A DNA stretch of 64,000 nt from Streptomyces chattanoogensis (GCF_001294335.1 NZ_LGKG01000001.1:186001-250000); one strand, 5' to 3'. Shown: positions 52,538 through 61,650, counted from the stretch's first letter. Notes: generated by a model not told the origin, from the letters alone. Translations and numbers: made by a program.

Positions 52538-53020
52538 GTGTTCTTCGACATAGGACCCCTCGAGCTGGTAGCGCTCGTGATCCTTGCGGTGCTCATCTTC
52601 GGACCGGACAAACTGCCCAAGGTCATTCAGGACGTCATGGGCTTCATCCGCAAGGTGCGGGCGTTCTCCGACAGCGCCAAGGAGGACATCCGCAGCGAGC
52701 TGGGACCGGAGTTCAAGGACTTCGAGTTCGAGGACCTCAAGCCGAAGAACTTCGTCCGCAAGCACGTCCTGGAGAAGGACGAGTACGGCCTCAAGGAGCT
52801 CCAGGAGATCCGTAACGGCTTCGACTTCCGGTCGGAGATGGCCGACCTCGGGGACGCCGTGCACGGCCGCGACGGCGCCGCCGATGCCTCCGCGGGCCCC
52901 TCGAACGGCGCACGCGCCAATCTCTCCAAGGAAGTCCCCGTCGGCCGTCCCGACCTGGTCAAGAAGGCCCAGAGCGCCGAAGCACCCGAGCGTCCGCCGT
53001 TCGACGCGGACGCCACCTGA
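52538..53020 (+). CDS. tatB: twin-arginine translocase subunit TatB
   Basis: Encodes 160 residues. An N-terminal membrane helix FFDIGPLELVALVILAVLIFGPDKLP has the conserved Glu and the FGP hinge. An amphipathic helix KVIQDVMGFIRKVRAFSDSAKEDI and a charged TatB-length cytoplasmic region follow. It would recognise folded twin-arginine precursors with TatC, encoded elsewhere. GTG at 52538 follows AAGGAG by seven bases. Following sigE-anti-sigma-htrA, it reproduces Rv1221-Rv1224. Confidence 0.93.
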   Translation: MFFDIGPLELVALVILAVLIFGPDKLPKVIQDVMGFIRKVRAFSDSAKEDIRSELGPEFKDFEFEDLKPKNFVRKHVLEKDEYGLKELQEIRNGFDFRSEMADLGDAVHGRDGAADASAGPSNGARANLSKEVPVGRPDLVKKAQSAEAPERPPFDADAT

Positions 53021-53137
53021 TACTCCCGTATGCCCGGCTGTGTTGACGCCTATGGCTATGCTCCCGGTGTCCGGGGTTTGGTCGCCTGAGGGGGGCGGGC
53101 CGCCCACGACGCAGGGCAACAAGGAGGCGCCGCGCAG

Positions 53138-53785
53138 ATGGAGACGACGAGTCCGACACCGACCCATGAGGTGTCCGCCGACGTCGGCCGGAAGGTCGAC
53201 GGCTATCTGCTGGCCGCGTTCCCGTGGTACGGCCTCGACGAGGCGTTCACCGGGCCACGCTGGCTGATGCAGGTCGGCGCGGCCGCGGACGGCACCGTCG
53301 AACACGGTGCCACCGGGCACGGCCAGGAGCCGACCATAAGGGTGGAGACGGGCAAGGACGAGGACAGGTTCGCCGTCGTGGTCACCGTTGCCAGCCGCCC
53401 CGTACGGCGCAGCGCCGACGGCACCGGCGTCCTGGAGGCCACCTCGGTCTCCACGGCCGCCTGGCTCGCCGGTTCCGGGCTGCTCGCCCGCACCTGGCCG
53501 TCCCACATGGACCGCTCGCTGCGCCAGGACTGGCTGGACCAGCAGACGATGCTCGCCTGGGAGCTGGCCGACGACCTCGGCGGCGAGAGCTGGAGCGAGC
53601 TGATGCTTCCGGTGGACGGCGCGCCGATGCCGTTCCACTACCGCGAGTCCGAATACGGCTGGGTGCTGGCCGGGTCGTCGGGCGACGGCCCCGGGGGCGT
53701 GCACATCGGCGCGTACGGGCGCGGGATGAGCGCCTACGGCCTCGCGTTCTCCGTCGTCAAGGACATCAGCTCGTACGAGGGCTGA
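53138..53785 (+). CDS. conserved hypothetical protein
   Basis: Encodes 215 residues, no signal peptide or membrane helix. Residues 20-200 are beta-rich (FAVVVTVASRPVRRSADGTGVLEAT, MPFHYRESEYGWVLAGSSG, VHIGAYGRGMSAYGLAFSVVKDI). I know similar Streptomyces proteins next to tatB/mrp but no function. AAGGAGG stands about ten bases before the ATG. Separated from tatB by 117 bases and ended by a hairpin shared with mrp. Confidence 0.7.
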   Translation: METTSPTPTHEVSADVGRKVDGYLLAAFPWYGLDEAFTGPRWLMQVGAAADGTVEHGATGHGQEPTIRVETGKDEDRFAVVVTVASRPVRRSADGTGVLEATSVSTAAWLAGSGLLARTWPSHMDRSLRQDWLDQQTMLAWELADDLGGESWSELMLPVDGAPMPFHYRESEYGWVLAGSSGDGPGGVHIGAYGRGMSAYGLAFSVVKDISSYEG

Positions 53786-53805
53786 GCGGCCCTGCGGCAG
53801 GCGAA

Positions 53806-53835
53806 AAGGGGCGGACCCGCACGGGCCCGCCCCTT
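53806..53835. terminator. bidirectional terminator before mrp end
   Basis: AAGGGGCGG-A-CCCG / CGGG-C-CCGCCCCTT with a 2-base loop and one mismatch, between the convergent hypothetical gene and mrp. A4 precedes on the plus strand, so the minus-strand transcript ends in U4. Confidence 0.75.
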
Positions 53836-53866
53836 CGGCGTCGTCCGGGGACCGCTCCCCGGGACC

Positions 53867-55033
53867 TCAGAACTTGTTGCGCGGGGTGATCCCCAGCGAC
53901 ATGCCCGACAGGCCGCGCTGACGGCCGCCCAGCTTGCCCGCAATGGTGCGGATCGCCGAACCGGCGGGGGAGTCGGGGTCGGTCAGCACCACCGGCTTGC
54001 CCTCGTCGCCGCCCTCGCGCAGGCGGACATCGATCGGGATGGCGCCGAGCACCGGCACCTGCGTACCGGTCGTCTTCGTCAGGCCCTCGGCAACGCGCTC
54101 GCCGCCACCGGTGCCGAACACATCGACCATCTCGTCGCAGTGCGGGCAGGGCAGCCCCGACATGTTCTCCACGACACCGACGATCTTCTGGTGGGTCTGG
54201 ACGGCGATCGAACCGGCCCGCTCGGCGACCTCGGCCGCGGCCTGCTGCGGGGTGGTGACGACCAGGATCTCGGCATTCGGGACGAGCTGCGCCACGGAGA
54301 TCGCGATATCGCCGGTGCCGGGCGGCAGGTCCAGCAGCAGCACGTCCAGGTCGCCCCAGTAGACATCGGCGAGGAACTGCTGGAGCGCGCGGTGCAGCAT
54401 CGGGCCGCGCCAGACCACCGGGGCGTTGCCCGGGGTGAACATGCCGATGGAGATGACCTTCACACCGTTCGCCGACGGCGGCATGATCATGTTCTCGACC
54501 TGGGTGGGCTTGCCGTCGGCACCCAGCATGCGCGGTACGGAGTGGCCGTAGATGTCGGCGTCCACCACACCGACCTTCAGCCCGTCGGCCGCCATCGCCG
54601 CGGCAAGGTTGACCGTCACCGACGACTTGCCGACGCCGCCCTTGCCGGACGCGACCGCATAGACGCGGGTCAGCGAGCCGGGCCGGGCGAACGGCACCTC
54701 ACGCTCGGCGGTACCGCCGCGCAGCGACGCCGCCAGCTCCTTGCGCTGCTCGTCGCTCATCACCTCGAGCTCGACGGCGACGGAGGCGACGCCCTCGACC
54801 CGCGCGACGGCCTCGCGCACACTGCTGATGATCGTCTCGCGCATCGGGCAGCCGGAGACGGTGAGGTAGACCACGACCGCCACGGCGCCGTCCGCCGCGA
54901 TCTCCACCGATTTGACCATCCCCAGGTCGGTGATGGGGCGGTGGATCTCGGGGTCGTTCACCGTCGCGAGCGCGTCGCGGATCGCGTCCTCGCTCGGTGC
55001 GGCGCCATTGGGCGGGGGCGTGTCGGTAGCCAT
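53867..55033 (-). CDS. mrp: Mrp/ApbC-type Fe-S cluster carrier ATPase
   Basis: Encodes 388 residues. N-terminal MIP18/DUF59 domain (about 15-95) with GCPMRETI, then the ParA/MinD-like P-loop ATPase: deviant Walker A SGKGGVGKSS (about 129-138), DADIYGHSVPRMLG, LLLDLPPGTGD, and the CxxC pair PCPHC (near 290) that carries the cluster at the dimer interface. It delivers Fe-S clusters to apoproteins in the cytoplasm. Equivalent to Rv1229c. ATG at 55033 is six bases after TACCAT without ribosome site. Confidence 0.93.
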   Translation of the reverse strand: MATDTPPPNGAAPSEDAIRDALATVNDPEIHRPITDLGMVKSVEIAADGAVAVVVYLTVSGCPMRETIISSVREAVARVEGVASVAVELEVMSDEQRKELAASLRGGTAEREVPFARPGSLTRVYAVASGKGGVGKSSVTVNLAAAMAADGLKVGVVDADIYGHSVPRMLGADGKPTQVENMIMPPSANGVKVISIGMFTPGNAPVVWRGPMLHRALQQFLADVYWGDLDVLLLDLPPGTGDIAISVAQLVPNAEILVVTTPQQAAAEVAERAGSIAVQTHQKIVGVVENMSGLPCPHCDEMVDVFGTGGGERVAEGLTKTTGTQVPVLGAIPIDVRLREGGDEGKPVVLTDPDSPAGSAIRTIAGKLGGRQRGLSGMSLGITPRNKF

Positions 55034-55039
55034 GCCCTG

Positions 55040-55045
55040 ATGGTA
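55040..55045 (-). promoter_or_regulatory. -10 box of probable leaderless mrp transcript
   Basis: TACCAT on the minus strand, six bases before the mrp ATG. No ribosome site precedes the start. Confidence 0.4.
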
Positions 55046-55075
55046 CGGCGCTGGAGCGGGCCTCCGGAAAGCCCG

Positions 55076-55651
55076 TCAGCGGTCGCGTTCGTCACTCTCC
55101 GCCTCGACCATCTGCCGCAGCTCCAGGTCCCGCAGCAGGTCCTCCAGCTCCGAGCGGATCCAGTCGCGGGTGGCGACCTCGCCCAGTCCCAGCCGCAGCG
55201 CCGCGATCTCCCGGGTCAGGTATTCGGTGTCGGCGATGGAGCGCTCGTTCTGCTTGCGGTCCTGCTCCTGGGTCACCCGGTCCCGGTCGGCCTGGCGGTT
55301 CTGCGCCAGCAGGATCAGCGGCGCGGCGTACGAGGCCTGCAGCGACAGCGCCAGGGTCAGGAAGATGAAGGGGAACTCGTCGAATCGCAGATGGCCGGGG
55401 ACGAGGACGTTCCAGCCGATCCACACGATGACGACGACCGTCATCCAGACGATGAACCGGCCGGTCCCCAGGAAGCGGGCGATCTTCTCCGACAGCCGTC
55501 CGAACGCCTCCGGGTCGTACTCCGGCCAGAACGTACGGCGCGGTGCGCGCGGCAGGTCCAGGCGCACCCGCGGCCGCTCGGCGGCGCCCCGCCGCACCGC
55601 CGAGGCGCCGTTCGCCCGGCGTTCCCTGCTCTCCCGCTCCTCACCGCCCAT
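55076..55651 (-). CDS. DUF1003 membrane protein
   Basis: Encodes 191 residues. A basic N-terminus, then GRFIVWMTVVVIVWIGWNVL and FIFLTLALSLQASYAAPLILLAQNRQADRDR, the two membrane helices and the QNRQ signature of DUF1003, then a charged helical tail. Function unknown. Overlaps the end of the upstream MgtE-like gene by eleven bases, so the two are coupled. The same pairing is common in actinobacteria. Confidence 0.87.
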   Translation of the reverse strand: MGGEERESRERRANGASAVRRGAAERPRVRLDLPRAPRRTFWPEYDPEAFGRLSEKIARFLGTGRFIVWMTVVVIVWIGWNVLVPGHLRFDEFPFIFLTLALSLQASYAAPLILLAQNRQADRDRVTQEQDRKQNERSIADTEYLTREIAALRLGLGEVATRDWIRSELEDLLRDLELRQMVEAESDERDR

Positions 55652-56945
55652 CCGCGACCTTCCCCAGACGCCCCGCGGTCAGGCCGGCCGCGCCCGCGCC
55701 GTGCAGCTCGGCCTCCCGCCAGTCGTCCGGCAGCAGATGGTCCAGTACGTCGTCGACGGTGACCGCGCCCAGCAGGGCGCCGCTCTCGTCCACGACCGGC
55801 GCGGCGACCATGTTGTACGCGGCCAGGTAGCTGGTCACCTCCGGCAGCGCGGTGTCCGGCGGCAGGGGCGGCAGATCGGTGTCGGCGATGGAGCTGCAGA
55901 GGGTGAACGGCGGGTCGCGCAGCAGCCGCTGGAAGTGCACCAGGCCCAGGTACTTGCCGGTGGGCGTCTCGTCGGGCGGGCGGCAGACGTACACCTGGGC
56001 GGCGAGCGCGGGGGAGAGGTCGGGGTCGCGGACCCGGGCCAGCGCCTCGGCGACGGTCGCGTCCGGGCGCAGCACGATCGGCTCGGTGGTCATCAGACCG
56101 CCCGCCGTCCGCTCCTCGTACGACATCAGCCGCCGTACGTCCGCGGCCTCCTCCGGCCGCATCAGGTCCAGCAGCCGCTCCTTCTCCTCCTCCGGCAGCT
56201 CGGAGAGCAGATCGGCGGCGTCGTCCGGGTCCATCGCCTCCAGGACATCAGCGGCCCGCTCGTCCTTCAGCTTGCCGAGGATCTCGACCTGGTCGTCCTC
56301 CGGCAGCTCCTCCAGGACGTCGGCGAGCCGGTCATCGTCCAGCGCCGCGGCGACCTCGGCGCGCCGTTTGGCGGACAGATGGTGCAGTACGCCCGCCAGA
56401 TCGGCCGGCCGCAGCTGTTCGAAGGTGGCCAGCAGGCTCTGCGCGCCCTGCCCGTGCTCCTCCAGGGAGAAGCCGGTCACCGCCGACCACTCCACGGTCA
56501 GCGCCTCGCCCTTGCGCCGCAGCGCCCCGCCCTTCCCCTTCCGTACGAAGACCTTGTCGATCTCCCAGTCGCGGCGGGCCGGCAGCTGGGTGATGCCGAT
56601 GTCGAGGACGGTGACCTCCTCGTCGGTCTCCACCAGGCGCACCCGGCGGTCCAGCAGCTCGCCCAGCACCAGCGTCTCGGAGGCGCGCTGTTCGAAGCGC
56701 CGCATGTTGACCACGCCGGTGGTGATGACCTGGCCGGACTCCACACCGGTCACCCGGGTCATGGGCAGGAAGATCCGCCGCCTGCTGACCACCTCGACGA
56801 CCAGGCCCAGGAGCCGCGGCGGACGCGCGCCGATCCGCAGCATCGCCACCAGGTCGCGCACCCGGCCCACCTGGTCGCCGTTCGGGTCGAAGACGGCGAC
56901 GCCGGAGAGATGGGAGACGAAGACCCGGGGAGTCACCACCGCCAT
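55641..56945 (-). CDS. MgtE N-terminal/CBS domain protein without transporter domain
   Basis: Encodes 434 residues. The first 180 residues contain PRC-barrel-like modules (VFVSHLSGVAVFDPNGDQVGRVRDLVAML). MgtE_N follows (about 190-300: FEQLRPADLAGVLHHLSAKRRAEVAAALDDD...LPEEEKERLLDLM), then two CBS domains (about 305-420). The membrane channel part of MgtE magnesium transporters is missing, so it is presumably a cytoplasmic Mg- or nucleotide-sensing protein. GGAGG lies eight bases before the ATG. corA lies nearby on the same strand, strengthening a link with magnesium. Confidence 0.88.
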   Translation of the reverse strand: MAVVTPRVFVSHLSGVAVFDPNGDQVGRVRDLVAMLRIGARPPRLLGLVVEVVSRRRIFLPMTRVTGVESGQVITTGVVNMRRFEQRASETLVLGELLDRRVRLVETDEEVTVLDIGITQLPARRDWEIDKVFVRKGKGGALRRKGEALTVEWSAVTGFSLEEHGQGAQSLLATFEQLRPADLAGVLHHLSAKRRAEVAAALDDDRLADVLEELPEDDQVEILGKLKDERAADVLEAMDPDDAADLLSELPEEEKERLLDLMRPEEAADVRRLMSYEERTAGGLMTTEPIVLRPDATVAEALARVRDPDLSPALAAQVYVCRPPDETPTGKYLGLVHFQRLLRDPPFTLCSSIADTDLPPLPPDTALPEVTSYLAAYNMVAAPVVDESGALLGAVTVDDVLDHLLPDDWREAELHGAGAAGLTAGRLGKVADGR

Positions 56946-57198
56946 GCGCAGCGCCTCCCTTCCTCCCGTTTCCTTGCGCTTACCACCGTTACGACCCGTC
57001 AGGTCGGCTTCAGGCTAACGCGCCCGGAGCTGCGGCGCCCCGGGGAGAACGGCCGTATGGCGGCCGCTCACCGGGGCCGCACGGACCGCCCGCCCGGTCG
57101 TACGGGTGTGCTCCGCGCACCCCGCCGAAAACCGCGCACGGCCCGGGTACGCTGCCGTACTGCTGTCGAGGTCACCCGCATCAGGAGGCACAGCCGAC

Positions 57199-57981
57199 GT
57201 GACTGCTACCCGCTCGGGGACGCGTTCCCGACCCCTGGCCGGCCGCCGTCGTACGGGACGGGCCGCGCTCGTCGGGGCGGTCTGCGCGGGACTGGCCGCA
57301 GTGCTTACGGGCTGCGGCGCCGAGGATCCGGACGCCGGCACCAACGGCGTCGGCAAACTGCCCGCCGCGAAGATCGAGGCCAAGGCGCGGGCGGCCGCCG
57401 CGGCGGCCGATACGGTCCGGCTCTCCGGCAATGTCGTCAGCCAGGGCCGCACCTACAAGCTCGACATGCGGCTCGCCCCGAACGGCGCCAGGGGCCGGCT
57501 GAGCACCAAGGCGGCGGCCTTCTCGCTGCTGCGGGTCGGCACATCGCTCTACCTCAAGGCGGACGCCGCCTTCTGGGCCGGTGAGAAGAACGGCAGGTCC
57601 GCCGGCCACGACGACTCCGCCGCCGCCAAACTCGGCGGCAAGTACGTCAAGGTGCCCGCCACCGACCCGGTCTACAAGCGCTTCAGTGGCTTCACGGACA
57701 AGAACATGCTGCTGGGGAGCCTGCTCGCGCTGCACGGCAAACTGGCCACCGGCGAACGCAGCGACATCGACGGCGTCCGCACCATCCGCCTCACCGCGGC
57801 CGGGGGCTCCGGCGGCACCCTGGACGTCTCCCTGGAGAGCACGCCGTACCCCCTGCGGATGCAGCGCGCGGGCGGCGCGGGCGTGGTCCGGCTCGACGAC
57901 TGGGGCAAGACCGTGGATCTGCGGGTCCCGCCCAAGGACCAGGTCGTGGACTACGGGTCGCGGATCTCGGGGCGGGGCTGA
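57199..57981 (+). CDS. lipoprotein, LppX/LprAFG-like
   Basis: Encodes 260 residues. A long Arg-rich n-region (TRSGTRSRPLAGRRRTGRAA) and lipobox VLTGC place the lipidated cysteine near 38. The mature part (VRLSGNVVSQGRTYKLDMRLAPNGARGRLSTKAAAFSLLRVGTSLYLKADAAFW) has the strand pattern of LolA/LppX-like lipid-binding proteins, moderate confidence. GTG at 57199 behind AGGAGG. Convergent with the gene ending at 57998, only 16 bases away. Confidence 0.75.
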   Translation: MTATRSGTRSRPLAGRRRTGRAALVGAVCAGLAAVLTGCGAEDPDAGTNGVGKLPAAKIEAKARAAAAAADTVRLSGNVVSQGRTYKLDMRLAPNGARGRLSTKAAAFSLLRVGTSLYLKADAAFWAGEKNGRSAGHDDSAAAKLGGKYVKVPATDPVYKRFSGFTDKNMLLGSLLALHGKLATGERSDIDGVRTIRLTAAGGSGGTLDVSLESTPYPLRMQRAGGAGVVRLDDWGKTVDLRVPPKDQVVDYGSRISGRG

Positions 57982-57997
57982 GGGGGCAGGGGCTGCC

Positions 57998-58540
57998 CTA
58001 GCCTTTACGGCCCCGCCGCAGCAGCTTCGGCAGCGCGGCCGGGATGGGCTGCCGGGTGATGGCGGGGCTGGGCAGCGGCGGGGCGGCGTGGGATTCCTGG
58101 GGCATGGTGCCCGGCCGCTGGTGGGCCTCGCCGTCCGCCGGTTCCAGCCGCAGCACCCGGCACTCCCGCGCCCAGCGCTCCGTGATGCGGTCCGCGTCCG
58201 GGGCGTTGAGCCGCTTGCCCTTGAGCTCTTCGACCGCGGCCTGCCAGGCCTCGCTCTCCGGTGCCGGCTCACCGACCCGCGCGTGCCAGACGACCAGCCG
58301 CCCGCCCTTGTCCTTGCTGCGGACGGTGACCGTGGCCGTACCGCCGTCGGCCAGCCCGAGGCCGGCCAGCGGCTGCTCGCCCGGGCCCTCCCCGATCAGC
58401 CAGGCCGCCCCGTCGTGCCACACGTGCCACAGCGCCCGCGCCGGGCCCGTCGTGCCCCGCACCCAGATCAGACCGGACTTCTTGGTGGCCTCTTCGATGA
58501 GCGCCCGATCCTGCAGGGCCTGCGACACGGTCTCCGTCAT
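57998..58540 (-). CDS. conserved hypothetical protein
   Basis: Encodes 180 residues. Central beta-rich part LIWVRGTTGPARALWHVWHDGAAWLIGEGPGEQPLAGL...ATVTVRSKDKGGRLVVWHARV suggests a split-barrel (flavin-binding-like) fold. The C-terminal 40 residues are Pro/Arg-rich. No catalytic residues can be named. ATG at 58540 is seven bases after TAGGCT and has only a weak GGCAGG, so a leaderless message is likely. Function unknown. Confidence 0.7.
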   Translation of the reverse strand: MTETVSQALQDRALIEEATKKSGLIWVRGTTGPARALWHVWHDGAAWLIGEGPGEQPLAGLGLADGGTATVTVRSKDKGGRLVVWHARVGEPAPESEAWQAAVEELKGKRLNAPDADRITERWARECRVLRLEPADGEAHQRPGTMPQESHAAPPLPSPAITRQPIPAALPKLLRRGRKG

Positions 58541-58547
58541 GCCTGCC

Positions 58548-58553
58548 AGCCTA
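58548..58553 (-). promoter_or_regulatory. -10 box of probable leaderless transcript
   Basis: TAGGCT on the minus strand, seven bases before ATG 58540; identical to the boxes before mshB and the S9 peptidase gene. Confidence 0.4.
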
Positions 58554-58605
58554 ATGGGCACAGCCGTACGCAGCCGGGGCCGCCCAGGCGCTGAGATGCC
58601 CCGGC

Positions 58606-59199
58606 TCAGGCGAGGAAGGCGCGGGCGAACCCGGCCAGATTCCGCGGGCAGGCCCATATCTCGCGGGTGAGCCGGCCCTCGTACCAGGACTGACGCCACT
58701 CGTCGTCCTCGTCCTCGTCGGCGAGCTGCCCGGCGAGAGCCGCCTCGTGGTCCGCGTCCCGCTCCGGATGGGCCAGCATCTCCAGGGCCGCCGGGAAGCC
58801 CTCCAAGTGGCCGTCGTCCGGGACGTCGTCACAGGGATGCGCCGGATGGCCGCACGGGCCGTCGCCCAGGGCGCGGACGACCCCGGACATGACCTCCCTG
58901 ACCCGGCGCTCGGACTCCGCATGCGGCGAGGCGAAGACGACGTAGGTCCCGATGTAGTAGAGCCCGAGCGCCCACAGGGCGGTCTCCGCGCCGCCGGCCG
59001 CGACGCTCGCCTCGAGGTGCCGTGCGCACTCGAGCACCGCATGCCGTGCGCTGCTGAGGTAGTAGCCCTGGTAGAGGCTCTCCCAGTCACCGGCCAGCGC
59101 ATCCCACTCGCCGGGCGTGGCCGGCGCCTCGACGGGCACCGACCGCGCGTCCTGGTACTCCAGTTCCTCGGGACTCTCCGCCGTCACTTCACCGGTCAT
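58606..59199 (-). CDS. hypothetical protein
   Basis: Encodes 197 residues, acidic, largely helical, no signal peptide. Residues around WDALAGDWESLYQGYYLSSARHAVLECARHLEASVAAGG look like a helical repeat; DEDEDDEWRQSWYEGRLTREIWACPRNLAGF ends it. I recognise no family. ATG at 59199 is preferred to TTG 59229. GGGA is close upstream. Lies between corA and the previous hypothetical gene, all on the minus strand. Confidence 0.6.
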   Translation of the reverse strand: MTGEVTAESPEELEYQDARSVPVEAPATPGEWDALAGDWESLYQGYYLSSARHAVLECARHLEASVAAGGAETALWALGLYYIGTYVVFASPHAESERRVREVMSGVVRALGDGPCGHPAHPCDDVPDDGHLEGFPAALEMLAHPERDADHEAALAGQLADEDEDDEWRQSWYEGRLTREIWACPRNLAGFARAFLA

Positions 59200-59271
59200 G
59201 GTCCCGAGGATGACACGGGGGTCTGACAACGCCCCGCCGCACCGGTCCCGCCGACAGCCCCAACCGGGCCG

Positions 59272-60402
59272 TCAGAGCCACCCGTTGCGCTTGAACCCCC
59301 GGTGGATGCCGAAGCAGATGGCGACCGTCACCAGCATCATCGCCGGATAGCCGAACTTCCAGTGCAGCTCCGGCATGTACGTGAAGTTCATGCCGTAGAT
59401 CCCGGCGATCATCGTCGGTACGGCGAAGATCGCCGCCCAAGCCGTGATCTTGCGCATGTCCTCGTTCTGCGCGACGGCCGCCTGGGCGAGGTTGGCCTGG
59501 AGGATGGAGTTGAGCAGGTCGTCGAAGGACAGCACCTGCTCGTTGACCCGCGCCAGGTGGTCGGCGACATCGCGGAAGTACTTCTGGATGTCCCCGTCGA
59601 CCAGCCGCATCGGACGCTCGCTCAGCAGCTGCATCGGCCGCAGCAGCGGCGACACCGCGCGCTTGAACTCCAGTACCTCACGCTTGAGTTGGTAGATCCG
59701 CCCGGCGTCGCCACCCTTGGCGGAGGACCCCTTCGCCCCGGTTCCCTTGCCGTTGGTGCCCGAACTGAAGACGTCGATCTCCACCTCGTCGATGTCGTCC
59801 TGGACCGCCCCCGCGACCGCCATGTAGCCGTCGACCACCTGGTCGGCGATGGCGTGCAGCACCGCCGACGGCCCCTTGGCCAGCAGCTCCGGGTCGTCCT
59901 GCAGCCGGTGTCGCAGTGCGCGCAGCGAGCCCTGCCCGCCGTGCCGCACGGTCACGATGAAGTCCCGGCCGGTGAAGCACATCACCTCGCCGGTCTCCAC
60001 GACCTCGCTGGTCGCGGTCAGCTCGGCGTGCTCGACGTAGTGGACCGTCTTGAAGACGGTGAACAGGGTGTCGTCGTAGCGCTCCAGCTTGGGCCGCTGG
60101 TGGGCGTGGACGGCGTCCTCCACGGCGAGCGGGTGCAGCCCGAACTCCTGGGCGATACCGGCGAATTCGGCCTCGGTGGGCTCGTGCAGCCCGATCCAGG
60201 CGAAGCCGCCGTCGGCGCGGACGCTCGCCATCGCCTGCGCCGGCGTGACGTGCTCGCTCGCCCGGCGGCCCTCGCGGTAGACACCGCAGTCGACGATGGC
60301 GCTGTTCGCGCAGGCCGGGGCGGAGGTCTCGTAGCGGTAGGGGGTGTCGTCGCGGCGCCGGGACGGGCGGACGGCGGCGCGCAGGTCGCGGATCATCGAC
60401 AT
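59272..60402 (-). CDS. corA: CorA family magnesium/cobalt transporter
   Basis: Encodes 376 residues. A large N-terminal cytoplasmic funnel includes the long helix VNEQVLSFDDLLNSILQANLAQAAVAQNEDMRK. Two C-terminal membrane helices follow, the first ending in the invariant GMN motif (IAGIYGMNF, near 330-338), then FGYPAMMLVTVAICFGIHRGF and a basic end KRNGWL. A Gly/Lys insertion (SSGTNGKGTGAKGSSAKGGDAG) interrupts the cytoplasmic domain. ATG at 60402 follows AAGGAG by eight bases. Corresponds to Rv1239c in order. Confidence 0.93.
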   Translation of the reverse strand: MSMIRDLRAAVRPSRRRDDTPYRYETSAPACANSAIVDCGVYREGRRASEHVTPAQAMASVRADGGFAWIGLHEPTEAEFAGIAQEFGLHPLAVEDAVHAHQRPKLERYDDTLFTVFKTVHYVEHAELTATSEVVETGEVMCFTGRDFIVTVRHGGQGSLRALRHRLQDDPELLAKGPSAVLHAIADQVVDGYMAVAGAVQDDIDEVEIDVFSSGTNGKGTGAKGSSAKGGDAGRIYQLKREVLEFKRAVSPLLRPMQLLSERPMRLVDGDIQKYFRDVADHLARVNEQVLSFDDLLNSILQANLAQAAVAQNEDMRKITAWAAIFAVPTMIAGIYGMNFTYMPELHWKFGYPAMMLVTVAICFGIHRGFKRNGWL

Positions 60403-60934
60403 GGCTGGCTCCTTCACGGGCCGGCCGCCAGTTGGCGGGCGCGGGGCGCAGCGCTGCCCGGAACGTGGACGTACGAGGCATCGTCGGCCGTACGTCCGCA
60501 AAGCGGGCGGCGCTCCGTGCGGTGACGCACAGTGGTACTGGCGGCAGTTCGCAGAACACGGAAATTGAGAGTCGAAGGCGCTCTTCCGTCATCTACATCC
60601 GACGCAAAGGAACTTCCCGGGTTTCGCCGCTGAGCGGCGGGGTACGGAAGCTCTCGATCAGGAGATTCGCTGCGCGAGGGGGATGACGGGAGAACTATCG
60701 GTACTGCACGGTCGACTCGGATCCACCGCAGCCCCACCTCCTCCGGCCGGTCCCCGCTGGGGGACGACGTCATTCCCTGACCAGACGGCAAGGCTATCAG
60801 CCGTCTGAAGCGTTACGGTGCCGCTTTGCCTGTTCGATACGTGCCTTGCGCTTTCCATACGAACGGCAGATCCGCGGCGCAGCCACCCGCCGAGGGGCGG
60901 CGGCCGGGCGAGGGGCCCGCCGTATGCTCGCGGC
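60403..60934. promoter_or_regulatory. divergent upstream region of corA with inverted repeat
   Basis: About 530 bases without a gene between divergent corA and the suppressor-of-fused gene. A perfect 8-bp inverted repeat CAGACGGC-10 bases-GCCGTCTG lies at 60782-60807. The region 60540-60700 is AT-richer. The length leaves room for a magnesium-responsive leader before corA, but I could not recognise a known riboswitch. Confidence 0.4.
60923..60928 (+). promoter_or_regulatory. -10 box of probable leaderless transcript
   Basis: TATGCT ends six bases before ATG 60935; no ribosome site is present. Confidence 0.4.
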
Positions 60935-61531
60935 ATGTCTGACGTTCTTGAGCTGGTCGAAGCCCGTTTGCGTACGACCCTGGGGGAGCCGGACGCGCGC
61001 GCCGCGGTCACCTTCCTGGGCACCGACCGTATCGAGGTACTTCGCTTCGTGGGCGACCTCGACAACGAGGTGGTGCGCTACGCCACACTCGGCATGTCCG
61101 CCCAGCCGATGTCGGACCCCACGGCGGTGGTCGCCGACCCCCTGCGCGGCCCCCGTGCCGAACTCGTCCTGACCGTACGGGGCGGCCGCGCCGACACCGA
61201 CAAGGTGCTGCGCCCGCTCGCGGTGCTGGCCGCCTCCCCTCAGGTCGAGGGGGTGATCGTGGCCCCGGGCGCCTCTCTGGACGTCGGTGAGCCGCTGTGG
61301 CCCGGCGCGCCCTTCACCTCGGTCCTGGTCGCCGAGCCCGGCGGTCTGGTCGAGGACCTGGAGCTGGACGAGCCGTGCGACCCCGTCCGGTTCCTCCCCC
61401 TGCTGCCGATGACGCCGAACGAGGCCGCCTGGAAGCGGGTGCACGGCGCCGAGGCCCTCCAGGAGCGCTGGCTCCGGCACGGCGTGGACCTGCGCGATCC
61501 GCTGCGCAGCGGTGTGCCGCTCGACGACTGA
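60935..61531 (+). CDS. suppressor of fused domain protein
   Basis: Encodes 198 residues similar to bacterial suppressor-of-fused (SUFU) domain proteins. AAVTFLGTDRIEVLRF near the start, VRYATLGMSAQPMSDP, ELVLTVRGGRAD, and FLPLLPMTPNEAAWKRVHGAEALQERW near the end are the family blocks. Cytoplasmic, function unknown in bacteria; some family members are immunity proteins of toxin systems, but no toxin adjoins. ATG 60935 is behind TATGCT without ribosome site. Confidence 0.82.
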   Translation: MSDVLELVEARLRTTLGEPDARAAVTFLGTDRIEVLRFVGDLDNEVVRYATLGMSAQPMSDPTAVVADPLRGPRAELVLTVRGGRADTDKVLRPLAVLAASPQVEGVIVAPGASLDVGEPLWPGAPFTSVLVAEPGGLVEDLELDEPCDPVRFLPLLPMTPNEAAWKRVHGAEALQERWLRHGVDLRDPLRSGVPLDD

Positions 61532-61620
61532 GGGGCCGGGGAACCCGGGCGGCGCGGGAGGGCGTCCGCAGGGGCATGGGGGAGAAGGAAGAGCCGGGCT
61601 GTGCCGTCGCCCGGCAGATC

Positions 61621-61650
61621 TGACGCCCCGTCCGAACGGACGAGGCGTCA
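61621..61650 (+). terminator. hairpin after suppressor-of-fused gene
   Basis: TGACGCC-C-CGTCCG / CGGACG-A-GGCGTCA with a 3-base loop, 90 bases after the stop. Well paired, but without a T-tract. The rest of the 325-base gap to 61857 shows nothing recognisable. Confidence 0.65.

Noticed and set aside
60432..60686. 84-codon frame in the corA upstream region
   Set aside because: Arg/Ser-rich without ribosome site or family; judged non-coding.
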